Below are positions 54,619 through 63,985 of a stretch of 64,000 nucleotides of DNA, piece by piece. The notes below the pieces were generated by a model, which ran no database searches, was not told the origin of the DNA, and was given only the letters and a program-made list of their open reading frames with translations. The DNA is taken from assembly GCF_017916515.1 (NCBI RefSeq), contig NZ_JAFMTA010000001.1:558001-622000 (forward strand). Direction: 5' to 3'. The first letter of the stretch is position 1. Each line of letters begins with the position of its first letter. The position numbers and the translations under genes are program-made. The DNA comes from Naasia sp. SYSU D00948. Lineage in GTDB: Bacteria > Actinomycetota > Actinomycetes > Actinomycetales > Microbacteriaceae.

Positions 54619-55185
54619 TCAGAACTGGACCCGCGGCGGCTCTGCGATCGCCGCCGGCTCCGTGACCTCGAAGAACTCCCGCTCGCTGAAGCCGAGGGAG
54701 CGTGCGAAGAGGTTGTTGGGGAAGATCTTGATCTTCGTGTTCAGCTCGCGGACACCGCCGTTGTAGAAGCGGCGCGAGGCCTGGATCTTGTCCTCGGTGT
54801 CGACGAGCTCGCTCTGCAGCTGCAGGAAGTTCTGGCTCGCCTGGAGCTGGGGGTAGGCCTCCGCGACCGCGAAGATGCTCTTCAGGGCGGCCTGCATGTG
54901 GTTCTCGGCGGCGCCGGCCTCCGCGGGAGTGCTGGCACTGAGCGTCTCCGCCCGCGCCCGCGTCACGTCCTCGAAGACGCCGCGCTCATGGGAGGCGTAT
55001 CCCTTCACCGACTCGATGAGATTGGGGATCAGGTCGGCCCGACGTTTCAGCTGCACCGTGATGTCGCTCCACGCCTCGTCGACCCGGACCCCGAGACTCA
55101 CCAGCGAGTTGTAGGTGGCCCACAGGTAGATGCCTCCGATGAGGAGCAGGGCGACCACGATGAGAATCGGGATCAGGATTTCCAT
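54619..55185 (-). CDS. lemA: LemA family protein
   Basis: 188 residues. N-terminal membrane helix (2-23) and a four-helix bundle with ATYNSLVSLGVRVDEAWSDITVQLKRRADLIPNLIESVKGYA typified by RADLIPNLIESV. The ATG at 55185 is set by a TATAGT box seven bases upstream, giving a leaderless transcript; the in-frame GTG at 55194 lies inside that box and is rejected. Confidence 0.95.
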   Translation of the reverse strand: MEILIPILIVVALLLIGGIYLWATYNSLVSLGVRVDEAWSDITVQLKRRADLIPNLIESVKGYASHERGVFEDVTRARAETLSASTPAEAGAAENHMQAALKSIFAVAEAYPQLQASQNFLQLQSELVDTEDKIQASRRFYNGGVRELNTKIKIFPNNLFARSLGFSEREFFEVTEPAAIAEPPRVQF

Positions 55186-55192
55186 GAGCGTC

Positions 55193-55198
55193 ACTATA
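55193..55198 (-). promoter_or_regulatory. -10 box of the leaderless lemA-htpX operon
   Basis: TATAGT on the minus strand, seven bases before the ATG at 55185, fixes a start at or near the A of ATG. Confidence 0.7.
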
Positions 55199-55296
55199 GC
55201 GACGCACCCCCGGCCGACCGCGGACTCTCAGGGCCCTGCGAGCCTCGCCGCAACCCCCCATCGGCACCCTCGAGATGTGCTAGCGGAGGCGGCGGG

Positions 55297-55384
55297 CTCG
55301 CGCTCGACAGGCACTCGTGTCCTCCAACAGGAGGACACGCCGACGTAGAGCCTGTTTCGGGCGATTCCGCCTGTTGAGCGCGAG
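55297..55384. repeat. Palindromic intergenic element R3 (motif CTCAACAGG)
   Basis: Outer arms CTCGCGCTCGACAGG (55297-55311) and CCTGTTGAGCGCGAG (55370-55384) match at 14 of 15 positions. Inside is a perfect 9-bp hairpin GTGTCCTCC-aaca-GGAGGACAC (55317-55338). The right half is nearly the same as in R2, including CGATTCCGCCTGTTGAGCGCGAGG. It lies between lemA and tRNA-Leu. Confidence 0.8.
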
Positions 55385-55442
55385 GGACGCGTCGGCAGGG
55401 CGCGGCCGGCGCACAGGGCGACGCCGGGCCGTGCCGGAACGG

Positions 55443-55517
55443 TGCCCCCGGTGGGAGTCGAACCCACACCTGGAACGATTTTAAGTCGTCTGCCTCTGCC
55501 GATTGGGCTACGGGGGC
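55443..55517 (-). tRNA. tRNA-Leu (anticodon UAA) with short variable loop
   Basis: 75 bases. Acceptor GCCCCCG pairs with CGGGGGC, T arm GTGGG-TTCGACT-CCCAC, anticodon stem GACGA/TCGTT with loop CTTAAAA, so the anticodon is UAA and reads UUA. Between anticodon stem and T stem are only six bases (CCAGGT), unlike the long arm of most bacterial tRNA-Leu. CCA is not encoded. Confidence 0.9.
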
Positions 55518-55522
55518 GGACC

Positions 55523-56944
55523 CTACGTGCCCTTGCTCGGCGTCGCGTACACCGGGGCGGACATGCCCTCCGCGCCGGGCAGCTTGTCCTTCGTCGTGTC
55601 CGTCTGCTTCGGCGACTCCTGCGGAGCCGGCTTCGGGCGGGACGCGAACTCCTGGAAGAACGCGCGCGGGTTGTCGAGGTTCTCGATCGGCGCGATGTCG
55701 CGGCCGAGCACGAAGCCCATCACCCAGTTGCCGATCACCCGGATCTTGCGCTCCCAGGTCGGGATCGCGAGGCCGTGGTAGCCGCGGTGCATCAGCCAGG
55801 CGATCGGGCCGGTGAGGCCGATCTTGCCGGACTGGAAGGCGCCGTGGCCCGGGCCGAGGCCCGCGACCGCGCCGAGGTTCTCGTGCCGGTAGTCCTGCGG
55901 CAGCTCCCCGCGCAGGGTGGCCGCGATGTTCTTCGCGAGGCGCTTGCCCTGGCGGACCGCGTGCTGGGCGTTCGGGACGCAGAAGCCGCCGACGCCGCCG
56001 CCGGTGATGTCCGGCACGGCCGCGACGTCGCCGGCGCCCCAGGCGCCCTCGACGATGCCGTCGTCGCCCTCGACCCGCAGGTCGGCCCGCACCCGGAGAC
56101 GCCCGCGCTGCTCCACGGGCAGGTCCGTGTTCTTGAGCATCGGACTCGCCATGACGCCGGCCGTCCACACGATGACGTCCGACTCCAGGCTCTCGCCCGT
56201 CGACAGCTGGCAGACGCCGTCCACGGCGGAGGTGAGCTGGGTGTCGAGGTGCACGAACGCGCCGCGCTCGGCGAGGTTCTTCAGCACCTTGTGGCTCGTC
56301 TTGAGCGACACCTCCGGCATGATCCGGCCCATCGCCTCGATCAGGTGGAAGTGGGTGTCGTCGAAGGTGAGCTGCGGGTACACCTTGAGCAGCGCGCTGG
56401 CGAGCGAGCGCATCTCGGCGAACGCCTCGATCCCCGCGAAGCCGCCGCCGACGACGATGAAGGTGAGCAGCCGGTCGCGCTCGGGCCCCGGAGGAAGCGT
56501 CGCGGCCTTGTCGAAGTTCGTCATGATCCGGTTGCGGATCTCCACGGCCTCCTCGATCGCCTTGAGGCCGATCGCCTGGTCGGCGACGCCCGGGATCGGG
56601 AACGTGCGGCTGACCGAGCCGGCGGTGACGACGATGATGTCGTAGGTGATGTCCCAGGGGCTGCCGACCTCGGGGGTGATCGTCGCGGTGCGCGCGGAGT
56701 GGTTGATCTGGGTCACCTTCGCGGTGATCACCGTCGTGCGCTTCAGGTGCTTGCGCTGGGAGACGACCGCGTGACGCGGCTCGACGTTGCCGCCGACGAC
56801 CTCGGGGAGGAACGGCTGGTAGGTCAGGTACGGGAGCGGATCGACGACGACGATCTCCGCCTCACCCTTGGCGAGATGCTTCTCGAGCTTCCACGCTGTG
56901 TAGAACCCGGCGTAGCCGCCGCCGACGATCAGGATCCTGGGCAC
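55523..56944 (-). CDS. ndh: Type II NADH dehydrogenase-like FAD oxidoreductase
   Basis: 473 residues. FAD-binding GGGYAGFYTAWKLEKHL at the N-terminus, NAD-binding VVGGGFAGIEAFAEM near 170, and the WGAGDVAAVPD FAD motif near 305. A C-terminal membrane-binding region contains GLTGPIAWLMHRGYHGL. It oxidises NADH and reduces menaquinone without pumping protons. GTG start at 56944. Confidence 0.93.
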   Translation of the reverse strand: MPRILIVGGGYAGFYTAWKLEKHLAKGEAEIVVVDPLPYLTYQPFLPEVVGGNVEPRHAVVSQRKHLKRTTVITAKVTQINHSARTATITPEVGSPWDITYDIIVVTAGSVSRTFPIPGVADQAIGLKAIEEAVEIRNRIMTNFDKAATLPPGPERDRLLTFIVVGGGFAGIEAFAEMRSLASALLKVYPQLTFDDTHFHLIEAMGRIMPEVSLKTSHKVLKNLAERGAFVHLDTQLTSAVDGVCQLSTGESLESDVIVWTAGVMASPMLKNTDLPVEQRGRLRVRADLRVEGDDGIVEGAWGAGDVAAVPDITGGGVGGFCVPNAQHAVRQGKRLAKNIAATLRGELPQDYRHENLGAVAGLGPGHGAFQSGKIGLTGPIAWLMHRGYHGLAIPTWERKIRVIGNWVMGFVLGRDIAPIENLDNPRAFFQEFASRPKPAPQESPKQTDTTKDKLPGAEGMSAPVYATPSKGT

Positions 56945-56993
56945 AGTCCTGCTCTCTCCTTGTGTCGTTCTCGCCTGAGACTCACCAAGGCTA

Positions 56994-58268
56994 CTACCTG
57001 CGTCCGGTCCGCCTGATCGACCGCACCGTGCCGACGACCCCCGCGGCGAGCAGAGCGGCGAAGCCGCCGAGCACCCCGAGGGGCAGGACGGCGTCCGTCA
57101 GCACGGCCGTCGTGGGCAGCGCCTGGCGCAGCCAGACGGGGAGCAGGTCCACCGGATCCGCTGCCCGGGGCTCCTCCGGCGGGGGCGCCGCGGCCTCCTC
57201 GTCCTCCTCGTCCTCGTCGGGGAGCGGCACCGGGGACTCCGCCTGGCGGTACAGGGTGATCCACTTCTCGAGGTCGTAGGGCACCGCGAGGGGGTTCGCG
57301 TCGACCGGCGGGACGTCGGCGGTCACGGCCGCGGCGGCGTTCACCAGCCCGTACCCGTAGATCGGCCCGGGCACGGGCTCCCCCTTGGGCGTGGCGGTCC
57401 GGATGAGCCGGTTGATCGCGTCGTCCGCGTCGAGCTCGGGATGCGCGGAGCGGATGAGGGCGACGACCCCGGACACGATGGGGGCGGCGCCGCTCGTCCC
57501 CGACCAGTAGACGGGGTCGCCGTCGGGCGTGATCCCGACCAGCTCCTCGCTCGGCGCAGCGACGGCGATGGTGATGCCCTGACTCGAGGCGTCGAAGCTG
57601 GCGTTCCCCTCGCGGTCGACTCCGGCGACGGCCACGACGCCCGGGATGGTCGCCGGCGCCCCGACGACGTCCGTGCCGGATCCGCGGTTGCCGGCCGCCG
57701 CCACGACGACGACGTCGTGCTCGAAGGCGTACAGGAACGCGTCGTCCCAGCTCTCCGGCCAGTCGAGCGTGTTCGTGGTGAGCGACATGTTGATGACGTC
57801 GGCGCCGTTGTCGACCGACCAGCGCACCGCCTCGGCGATCTGCTCCTCGACGTCCGCGGTGCCGGCGTCGAAGCCGACGGACACCGACAGCAGCGTCGCC
57901 TCCGGCGCGACGCCGATCATCCCGTCGCCCTCGCCCGTCCCGCGCCCCGCGAGGATCGTGCCGACGAGGGTGCCGTGCTCGGACCCCTGGCCGACCGGCG
58001 TCCGGCCGTCCGGCTCCCCGAGCCCGGACACGTCCGTGCCGCCGAGGACCGCGCCGGCGAGCTCGGGCACGGGTGCGATGCCGGAGTCGATGACGGCGAC
58101 GGTGACGCCGGCGCCCCGGGTCGTGTTCCACGCCTCCCGGATCCCGTAGTCGTCGAGCCAGTACTCGAGGTCGCGGACCATGTCGGCGCGGGCCGGGCCT
58201 GCGGGCGCCAGGGCGAGCCCGGCCGCCACGGCGAGGATCGCTGCCCTGCAGCGGGCGGAGCGCCTCAC
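56994..58268 (-). CDS. Membrane-anchored mycosin-like S8 serine protease
   Basis: 424 residues. Signal peptide (1-29), then triad Asp in VAVIDSGIAP, His in GSEHGTLVGTI and Ser in WSGTSGAAPIVSG, with AAAGNRG; an acidic linker (PDEDEEDEEAAAPPPEEP) and a C-terminal membrane helix with RRTGRR. This is the layout of mycosins, but no ESX genes are present. GTG 58268 overlaps the DUF501 stop by four bases. Confidence 0.93.
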   Translation of the reverse strand: MRRSARCRAAILAVAAGLALAPAGPARADMVRDLEYWLDDYGIREAWNTTRGAGVTVAVIDSGIAPVPELAGAVLGGTDVSGLGEPDGRTPVGQGSEHGTLVGTILAGRGTGEGDGMIGVAPEATLLSVSVGFDAGTADVEEQIAEAVRWSVDNGADVINMSLTTNTLDWPESWDDAFLYAFEHDVVVVAAAGNRGSGTDVVGAPATIPGVVAVAGVDREGNASFDASSQGITIAVAAPSEELVGITPDGDPVYWSGTSGAAPIVSGVVALIRSAHPELDADDAINRLIRTATPKGEPVPGPIYGYGLVNAAAAVTADVPPVDANPLAVPYDLEKWITLYRQAESPVPLPDEDEEDEEAAAPPPEEPRAADPVDLLPVWLRQALPTTAVLTDAVLPLGVLGGFAALLAAGVVGTVRSIRRTGRR

Positions 58269-58804
58269 GCTTCCTCGGAGCGGTGCTCGCCGTCCTCCGC
58301 GCTTGCGGCCTCCCCGACGTCGTCGGGACTCCAGTCCGCGAGCTCGAGCGCGAGATCCCCGATCGGGTTCACGCCCGGACCCGCCGCGAGCGAGTGCGCG
58401 GCGAGCGCGTGCAGGCACTTGACCCGGTGCGGCATCCCGCCCGCGCTGATCCCCGCGATCTCCGGCACCGACGCGATGCTCTCCCGGTCGGCGAGATAGG
58501 CCTCGTGCGCCGCGCGGTAGCGGTCGCGGAGCTCGGGATCCGATTCGAGGCGCTCGTTGAGCTCCCGCATGAGACCCTCCGCCTCGAGATGCGAGATGGC
58601 CGCGGTGGCGGCGGGATGCGTCAGGTAGTACAGGGTCGGGAAGGGCGTGCCATCGGAGAGGCGGGGCGCCGTGGCGACGACGGTCGGCTCCCCCGACGCG
58701 GTCCGTGCCGCGATCCCGAGCACGTCCCGCGCCGGTCGGCCGAGCTGCTCGGACACGAGCCGGATGTCGATCGGTGCGGGCGGCGGGAACGGGGGCCGGG
58801 TCAT
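58265..58804 (-). CDS. DUF501 protein
   Basis: 179 residues. RPARDVLGIAAR, GTPFPTLYYLTHPAA and GMPHRVKCLHALAAHSLAAGPGVNPIGD are the conserved blocks, including the Cys-His pair KCLH. Function is unknown. ATG 58804 overlaps the DivIC-like stop by four bases. Order enolase, DivIC, DUF501 is conserved in actinobacteria. Confidence 0.92.
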   Translation of the reverse strand: MTRPPFPPPAPIDIRLVSEQLGRPARDVLGIAARTASGEPTVVATAPRLSDGTPFPTLYYLTHPAATAAISHLEAEGLMRELNERLESDPELRDRYRAAHEAYLADRESIASVPEIAGISAGGMPHRVKCLHALAAHSLAAGPGVNPIGDLALELADWSPDDVGEAASAEDGEHRSEEA

Positions 58805-59343
58805 CCCTCGTCCTCGACGGGCGCGTCGCTCAGCCCCGCCGCGAAGTAGGACGACAGGAGGGACGACGCCCAGTCCACCTTGGTCTGCTGGAGGTCCGCG
58901 CTCGCGGGCTCCGGGTCGGCGAGCCCCTCCGCGGTGACGTCGTCGATGATGAGGTACGGGTACTCGCCCGGCATCACGTAGAACAGGCGGTCGCGCGCCT
59001 GGGCCTTGATGTACGCGGGGTCGTCCCAGCGGGCGCGCTGCTCGGTGAGGTCCTCGACGGTCTGCTCCTGCTCCTCCAGGCTCGCGCGGAGCTCCGCGAT
59101 CTGCTGCCGCTGCTCGACGAGCACGCGCACGCTCGGCGCGAGCACCACGATGGCGAGGATCACGATGCCGAGCACGAGGATCGAGAAGCCGGAGAGGTGG
59201 ATGCCGCGCAGCCACGACTCGGCGGTCGCGGTCCGCGCGGCGTCCTGCACGGCGCGCCGGTGCGGCACGGCCGGCCCGTCGGAGCGGTGCGGGGCACCGC
59301 GGCCGGCGGGAGGCGCGTCGTGTCCGGGAGGGCGGCGGGGCAC
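58801..59343 (-). CDS. FtsB/DivIC-family septum formation initiator
   Basis: 180 residues. Disordered basic N-terminus, one membrane helix (about 52-72, FSILVLGIVILAIVVLAP) and an extracellular coiled coil (75-105, LVEQRQQIAELRASLEEQEQ) ending YIKAQARDRLFYVMPGE as in the family. It helps recruit septal synthases in division. GTG 59343, 17 bases after eno. Confidence 0.9.
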   Translation of the reverse strand: MPRRPPGHDAPPAGRGAPHRSDGPAVPHRRAVQDAARTATAESWLRGIHLSGFSILVLGIVILAIVVLAPSVRVLVEQRQQIAELRASLEEQEQTVEDLTEQRARWDDPAYIKAQARDRLFYVMPGEYPYLIIDDVTAEGLADPEPASADLQQTKVDWASSLLSSYFAAGLSDAPVEDEG

Positions 59344-59360
59344 GCTGTCCCCCTTCCGGC

Positions 59361-60695
<1,335 letters not shown>

Positions 60696-60739
60696 CTAGT
60701 GACGGGGTCCGGTACGGCCACGACACCGGCAGGAGCGCG

Positions 60740-61153
60740 ATGACCCATCCGCTGATGTTCACCGAGGACGACTTCGGGCTCGCCGAGGTCCGCCGCATCT
60801 GCCTGGCCCTGCCCGGCGCGACCGAGACGATCTCGTTCGGCCGCCCGTGGTTCCGCGTGAAGACGGCGTTCGCGGTGTTCGGCGGGGGCACGAGCGGCCC
60901 CGAGCGACGCATGTTCCCGTCCGGCCTCATCGTCCATCCGGACGCGGACACGCGACTGGCGCTTCTCCAGGACCCGCGCTTCTTCGTGCCCGCCTACATG
61001 GGTCCGAGCGGCTGGATGGGACTCGACCTCCTCGCGGCCCCGGTGGACTGGCAGGAGGTCGCGGAGCTCGTGGACGAGTCCTACCGCAACACCGCCCCGC
61101 GCCGCCTGGTGGCCCAGCTGGACGAGCGCGCGGGTCGCGCCGCCTCCGGCTGA
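60740..61153 (+). CDS. MmcQ/YjbR-family protein
   Basis: 137 residues. LALPGATETISFGRPWFRVKTAFAVF and the helical end VAELVDESYRNTAPRRLVAQLD match the CyaY-like YjbR fold, which is thought to bind DNA or nucleotides. ATG 60740 with CAGGAG. Divergent from eno. Confidence 0.88.
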   Translation: MTHPLMFTEDDFGLAEVRRICLALPGATETISFGRPWFRVKTAFAVFGGGTSGPERRMFPSGLIVHPDADTRLALLQDPRFFVPAYMGPSGWMGLDLLAAPVDWQEVAELVDESYRNTAPRRLVAQLDERAGRAASG

Positions 61154-61160
61154 TCCCCTT

Positions 61161-61308
61161 GCGCGGGCGCCCCCTGCGCGGATGCCCTCTGCGCGGATGC
61201 CCTCTGTGCGGATGCCCTCTGCGCGGATGCCCTCTGCGCGGATCAGGACTTTCGACGCCCATCAGGACGGGCGTCGCGTTTACGGCGCGGTTCAGGACGA
61301 CACGCCGT
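61161..61308. repeat. Intergenic element R4: 15-bp tandem repeat joined to an R6-like palindrome
   Basis: Six 15-bp units from 61161; units 61176-61190, 61191-61205 and 61221-61235 are identical (GCGCGGATGCCCTCT), 61206-61220 differs at one base, the first is degenerate and the sixth (61236-61250) turns into GCGCGGATCAGGACT. From there the sequence follows R6: hairpin GACGCCC-N8-GGGCGTC (61254-61275) then GGTTCAGGACGACACGCCG. It lies between the YjbR and aldo/keto reductase genes. Confidence 0.8.
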
Positions 61309-61383
61309 TCCGCAGTCGGGGGCCCCTGAAGCGTGCGGACAACCCCCCGGCGCACCGGATACGACTCGCGCCAGGATGGGAGG

Positions 61384-62220
61384 ATGACGATCCCCTCGAT
61401 CCCCCTGAACACCGGCGCCGGCATCCCGCAGCTCGGGCTCGGAACCTGGCCCATGAACGACGCGGAGGTCGCCGACGCCGTCGTCGCGGCCGCGGAGCTC
61501 GGCTACCGGCACATCGACTCGGCCACGAAGTACGCCAACGAGGCCGGCGTGGCGGAGGGGATCCGGCGCACGGGCATCCCGCGCGAGGAGTTCTTCGTGA
61601 CGACGAAGCTCGACGGCGAGTTCCAGGGCGAGGACCGGGCGGTCGGCGGCCTGCGTGCGGCGCTCGATCGGATGCGCTTCGAGTACGTGGACCTGCTCCT
61701 CATCCACTGGCCGCTGCCGCAGCGGGACGAGTACGTGTCGACCTGGCGGACGTACGAGCGGCTGCACGCCGAGGGCCTCGCCCGGGCGATCGGCGTGTCG
61801 AACTTCAAGGTCCCGCACCTGGAGCGGCTCCTCGCGGAGACGGACGTCGTCCCGGCCGTCAACCAGGTGCAGCTGGATCCCCGCGTCCCGCGCGTCGAGG
61901 AGCGCCGCTTCCACCACGAGCACGGGATCGTGACCGAGAGCTGGAGCCCCCTCGGAGGCGGCGGCGGGGTGCAGGAGTTCCTCGCCGACCCGGTCCTCAC
62001 CGAGCTAGCCGAGCGGCACGGACGCACTCCCGCGCAGATCGTCCTGCGCTGGCACGTGCAGGAGGGCATCGTCGCGATCCCCAAGTCGTCGAACCGCCAG
62101 CGCATGGCCGACAACCTGGCCGTCTTCGAGTTCGAGCTGACCGAGGACGACATGTCCCGCCTCGCGACCCTCTCCCGCGGCCCGGGCGCCGGCGTCGACT
62201 CGGACGTCACCGGTCACTGA
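61384..62220 (+). CDS. Aldo/keto reductase
   Basis: 278 residues, NADPH-dependent (beta/alpha)8 barrel. Catalytic Asp, Tyr, Lys and His are in YRHIDSATKYANE, VTTKLDGEF and LLIHWPLP; IGVSNF and IPKSSNRQRMADN bind cofactor. It resembles 2,5-diketo-gluconate reductase types, substrate unknown. ATG 61384. Confidence 0.93.
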   Translation: MTIPSIPLNTGAGIPQLGLGTWPMNDAEVADAVVAAAELGYRHIDSATKYANEAGVAEGIRRTGIPREEFFVTTKLDGEFQGEDRAVGGLRAALDRMRFEYVDLLLIHWPLPQRDEYVSTWRTYERLHAEGLARAIGVSNFKVPHLERLLAETDVVPAVNQVQLDPRVPRVEERRFHHEHGIVTESWSPLGGGGGVQEFLADPVLTELAERHGRTPAQIVLRWHVQEGIVAIPKSSNRQRMADNLAVFEFELTEDDMSRLATLSRGPGAGVDSDVTGH

Positions 62221-62240
62221 GGCTCGCCGATCCCGTCGAA

Positions 62241-62396
62241 GTGCCACCTGGTGCTCCCATCCGGGCGGTTCGACAGCACCAAGTGGCATCTCGACGTAAG
62301 CGACGTGCCGCGGGGCCAGCCGCGGGAGGGATGCCGAGCACGGCCGACGTGCCACTTGGTGCGCTTATCGGGCGCGTTTGACAGCACCAAGTGGCA
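62241..62396. repeat. Intergenic element R5: two palindromes with arm GTGCCACTTGGTGC
   Basis: Copy a has GTGCCACCTGGTGC (62241-62254) and GCACCAAGTGGCA (62276-62288); copy b has GTGCCACTTGGTGC (62349-62362) and GCACCAAGTGGCA (62384-62396). Each spacer is 21 bases and ends in GACA. Copies are 108 bases apart. The element occupies the whole gap between convergent aldo/keto reductase and hisS genes. Confidence 0.8.
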
Positions 62397-62461
62397 TTTC
62401 GGCGGACTGGGCGGCCGCGGTCGGTCACACCGGCTGACCGGCGGCGGGAACGGAGCGGCCG

Positions 62462-63700
62462 CTAGGTGAGGGGGCGAACGTCGCCGAGCGCGCCGTCGCC
62501 GTCGAGCGTGACGAAGCCCGTGTAGCCGGAGGACGCCGCGGAGTCGAGGAGGCCCTTCAGGTTGCGGGGGCGGCGCTCGAGGCGGACGCGCGGCGCCGTC
62601 TCCAGGAGCTCGCGCTTGGCCGCGATCAGGCGCTCGGGTGCGGTGTCCGCCGCATGGACGAGGACGACTCCCCCGGTATCCGAGCCGCCGTCCTCGAGGA
62701 GGTCGAGGATCCGCTCGAAGCCGATCGAGAAGCCGACCGCCGGGACGTCCGTGCCGAGGAAGCGGCCGATCATCCCGTCGTACCGGCCGCCGCCCGCCAC
62801 CGAGCTGCCCGAGCCGGGGTGCGCGACCTCGAAGATCGTGCCGGTGTAGTACCCCATGCCGCGCACGAGGGTCGGGTCGAAGACGAGCGCCACGTCGGGC
62901 AGCGCCGCCCGCAGGTCGAGAAGGTGCCGGTACGCGTCGACGTCGAGCCACTCGGGCGGCGCGTCCTCGAGCTGCCACCCGGCCGACTCGATGGCGCGCA
63001 GCGACTCCGCGATGCCGTCGGTGTGGACTCCGAGCTCGCCGAGCTCCGCGACGACGCCGTCGACGCCCACCTTGTCCAGCTTGTCGATCGTGATCAGCGC
63101 ACGCTCCCCGAAGTGACCCGGGATGCCCCAGTGCTCGAGCAGGCGGCTCAGGATTCGGCGGTCGTTGAGGCGGACGGTCATTCCGGTGAGACCCACCGCG
63201 GTGAGAGCCGCGACCGTGGCCGAGATGAGCTCCAGCTCCGCGAGCGGCCCGGCCTCGCCGAGGATGTCGATATCGCACTGCACGAACTGCCGGTAGCGGC
63301 CCTTCTGCGGGCGCTCGGCACGCCAGACCGGTCCGGTCTGCAGGGCGCGGAACACCGTCGGGAGCTCCGCCCGGTGAGACGCGTAGTACCGGGCGAGCGG
63401 CACGGTCAGGTCGTAGCGGAGTCCCAGGTCGGCGAGCCGGAGGGCATCACCGGCCGTCGCGGCGTCCTGGAGGTCCTCCGGACCGATGCCGCGCTTGAGC
63501 ACGCTGTAGGCGAGCTTCTCGTTGTCGCCACCGATGCCCGAGTGCAGGCGCGCGATGTCCTCGAGCGCCGGCGTCTCGATCTCGTCGAACCCGTGCCGGC
63601 GGTAGACGTCCTTGATGGTCGCGAGGACCCGCTCCCGGCGGCTCTTCTCGACGGGCAGGAAGTCGCGCATGCCGCGGGGCGGGTTGACGGGGGAAGGCAC
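62462..63700 (-). CDS. hisS: Histidine-tRNA ligase
   Basis: 412 residues, class II synthetase. Motif 1 region PRGMRDFLP, motif 2 VWRAERPQKGRYRQFVQCDID, the HisRS-specific LVRGMGYYTGTIFE, and motif 3 AVGFSIGFERIL; the anticodon-binding domain follows from about 325. GTG 63700. Some family members place ADP-dependent paralogues elsewhere; this one has all catalytic parts. Confidence 0.97.
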   Translation of the reverse strand: MPSPVNPPRGMRDFLPVEKSRRERVLATIKDVYRRHGFDEIETPALEDIARLHSGIGGDNEKLAYSVLKRGIGPEDLQDAATAGDALRLADLGLRYDLTVPLARYYASHRAELPTVFRALQTGPVWRAERPQKGRYRQFVQCDIDILGEAGPLAELELISATVAALTAVGLTGMTVRLNDRRILSRLLEHWGIPGHFGERALITIDKLDKVGVDGVVAELGELGVHTDGIAESLRAIESAGWQLEDAPPEWLDVDAYRHLLDLRAALPDVALVFDPTLVRGMGYYTGTIFEVAHPGSGSSVAGGGRYDGMIGRFLGTDVPAVGFSIGFERILDLLEDGGSDTGGVVLVHAADTAPERLIAAKRELLETAPRVRLERRPRNLKGLLDSAASSGYTGFVTLDGDGALGDVRPLT

Positions 63701-63766
63701 GACCTCGATTCTCCCATCCGCGCTCGGCTCCCCTTCTCCGCGGTGAGAGGCGGCCCTCGACCCCTA

Positions 63767-63985
63767 GCGCGGATCAGGAGATCCGACGCCGTTCAGGACG
63801 GTCGGCCCGATCCGCGCGCGGATCAGGACGACACGCCGCCGCACCGCGGGCAGGTCCTGATCCGCGCAAACCCCCGGCCCCATTGCGCGGATCAGGAGAT
63901 CCGACGCCGTTCAGGGCGGTCGGCCCGATCCGCGCGCGGATCAGGACGACACGCCGCGTCACTGCGGGCAGGTCCTGATCCGCGC
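63767..63985. repeat. Intergenic element R6: two 101-bp palindromic units (motif GCGCGGATCAGGA)
   Basis: Units at 63767-63867 and 63885-63985 differ at four of 101 positions and are 17 bases apart. Each unit contains GCGCGGATC...GATCCGCGC followed by GCGGATCAGGAC...GTCCTGATCCGC, with GACACGCCG in the second half. No gene is seen between hisS and the window end. Confidence 0.85.

Noticed and set aside
61161-61250. Possible CRISPR array
   Set aside because: Units are 15-bp head-to-tail repeats without spacers and no cas genes are present.
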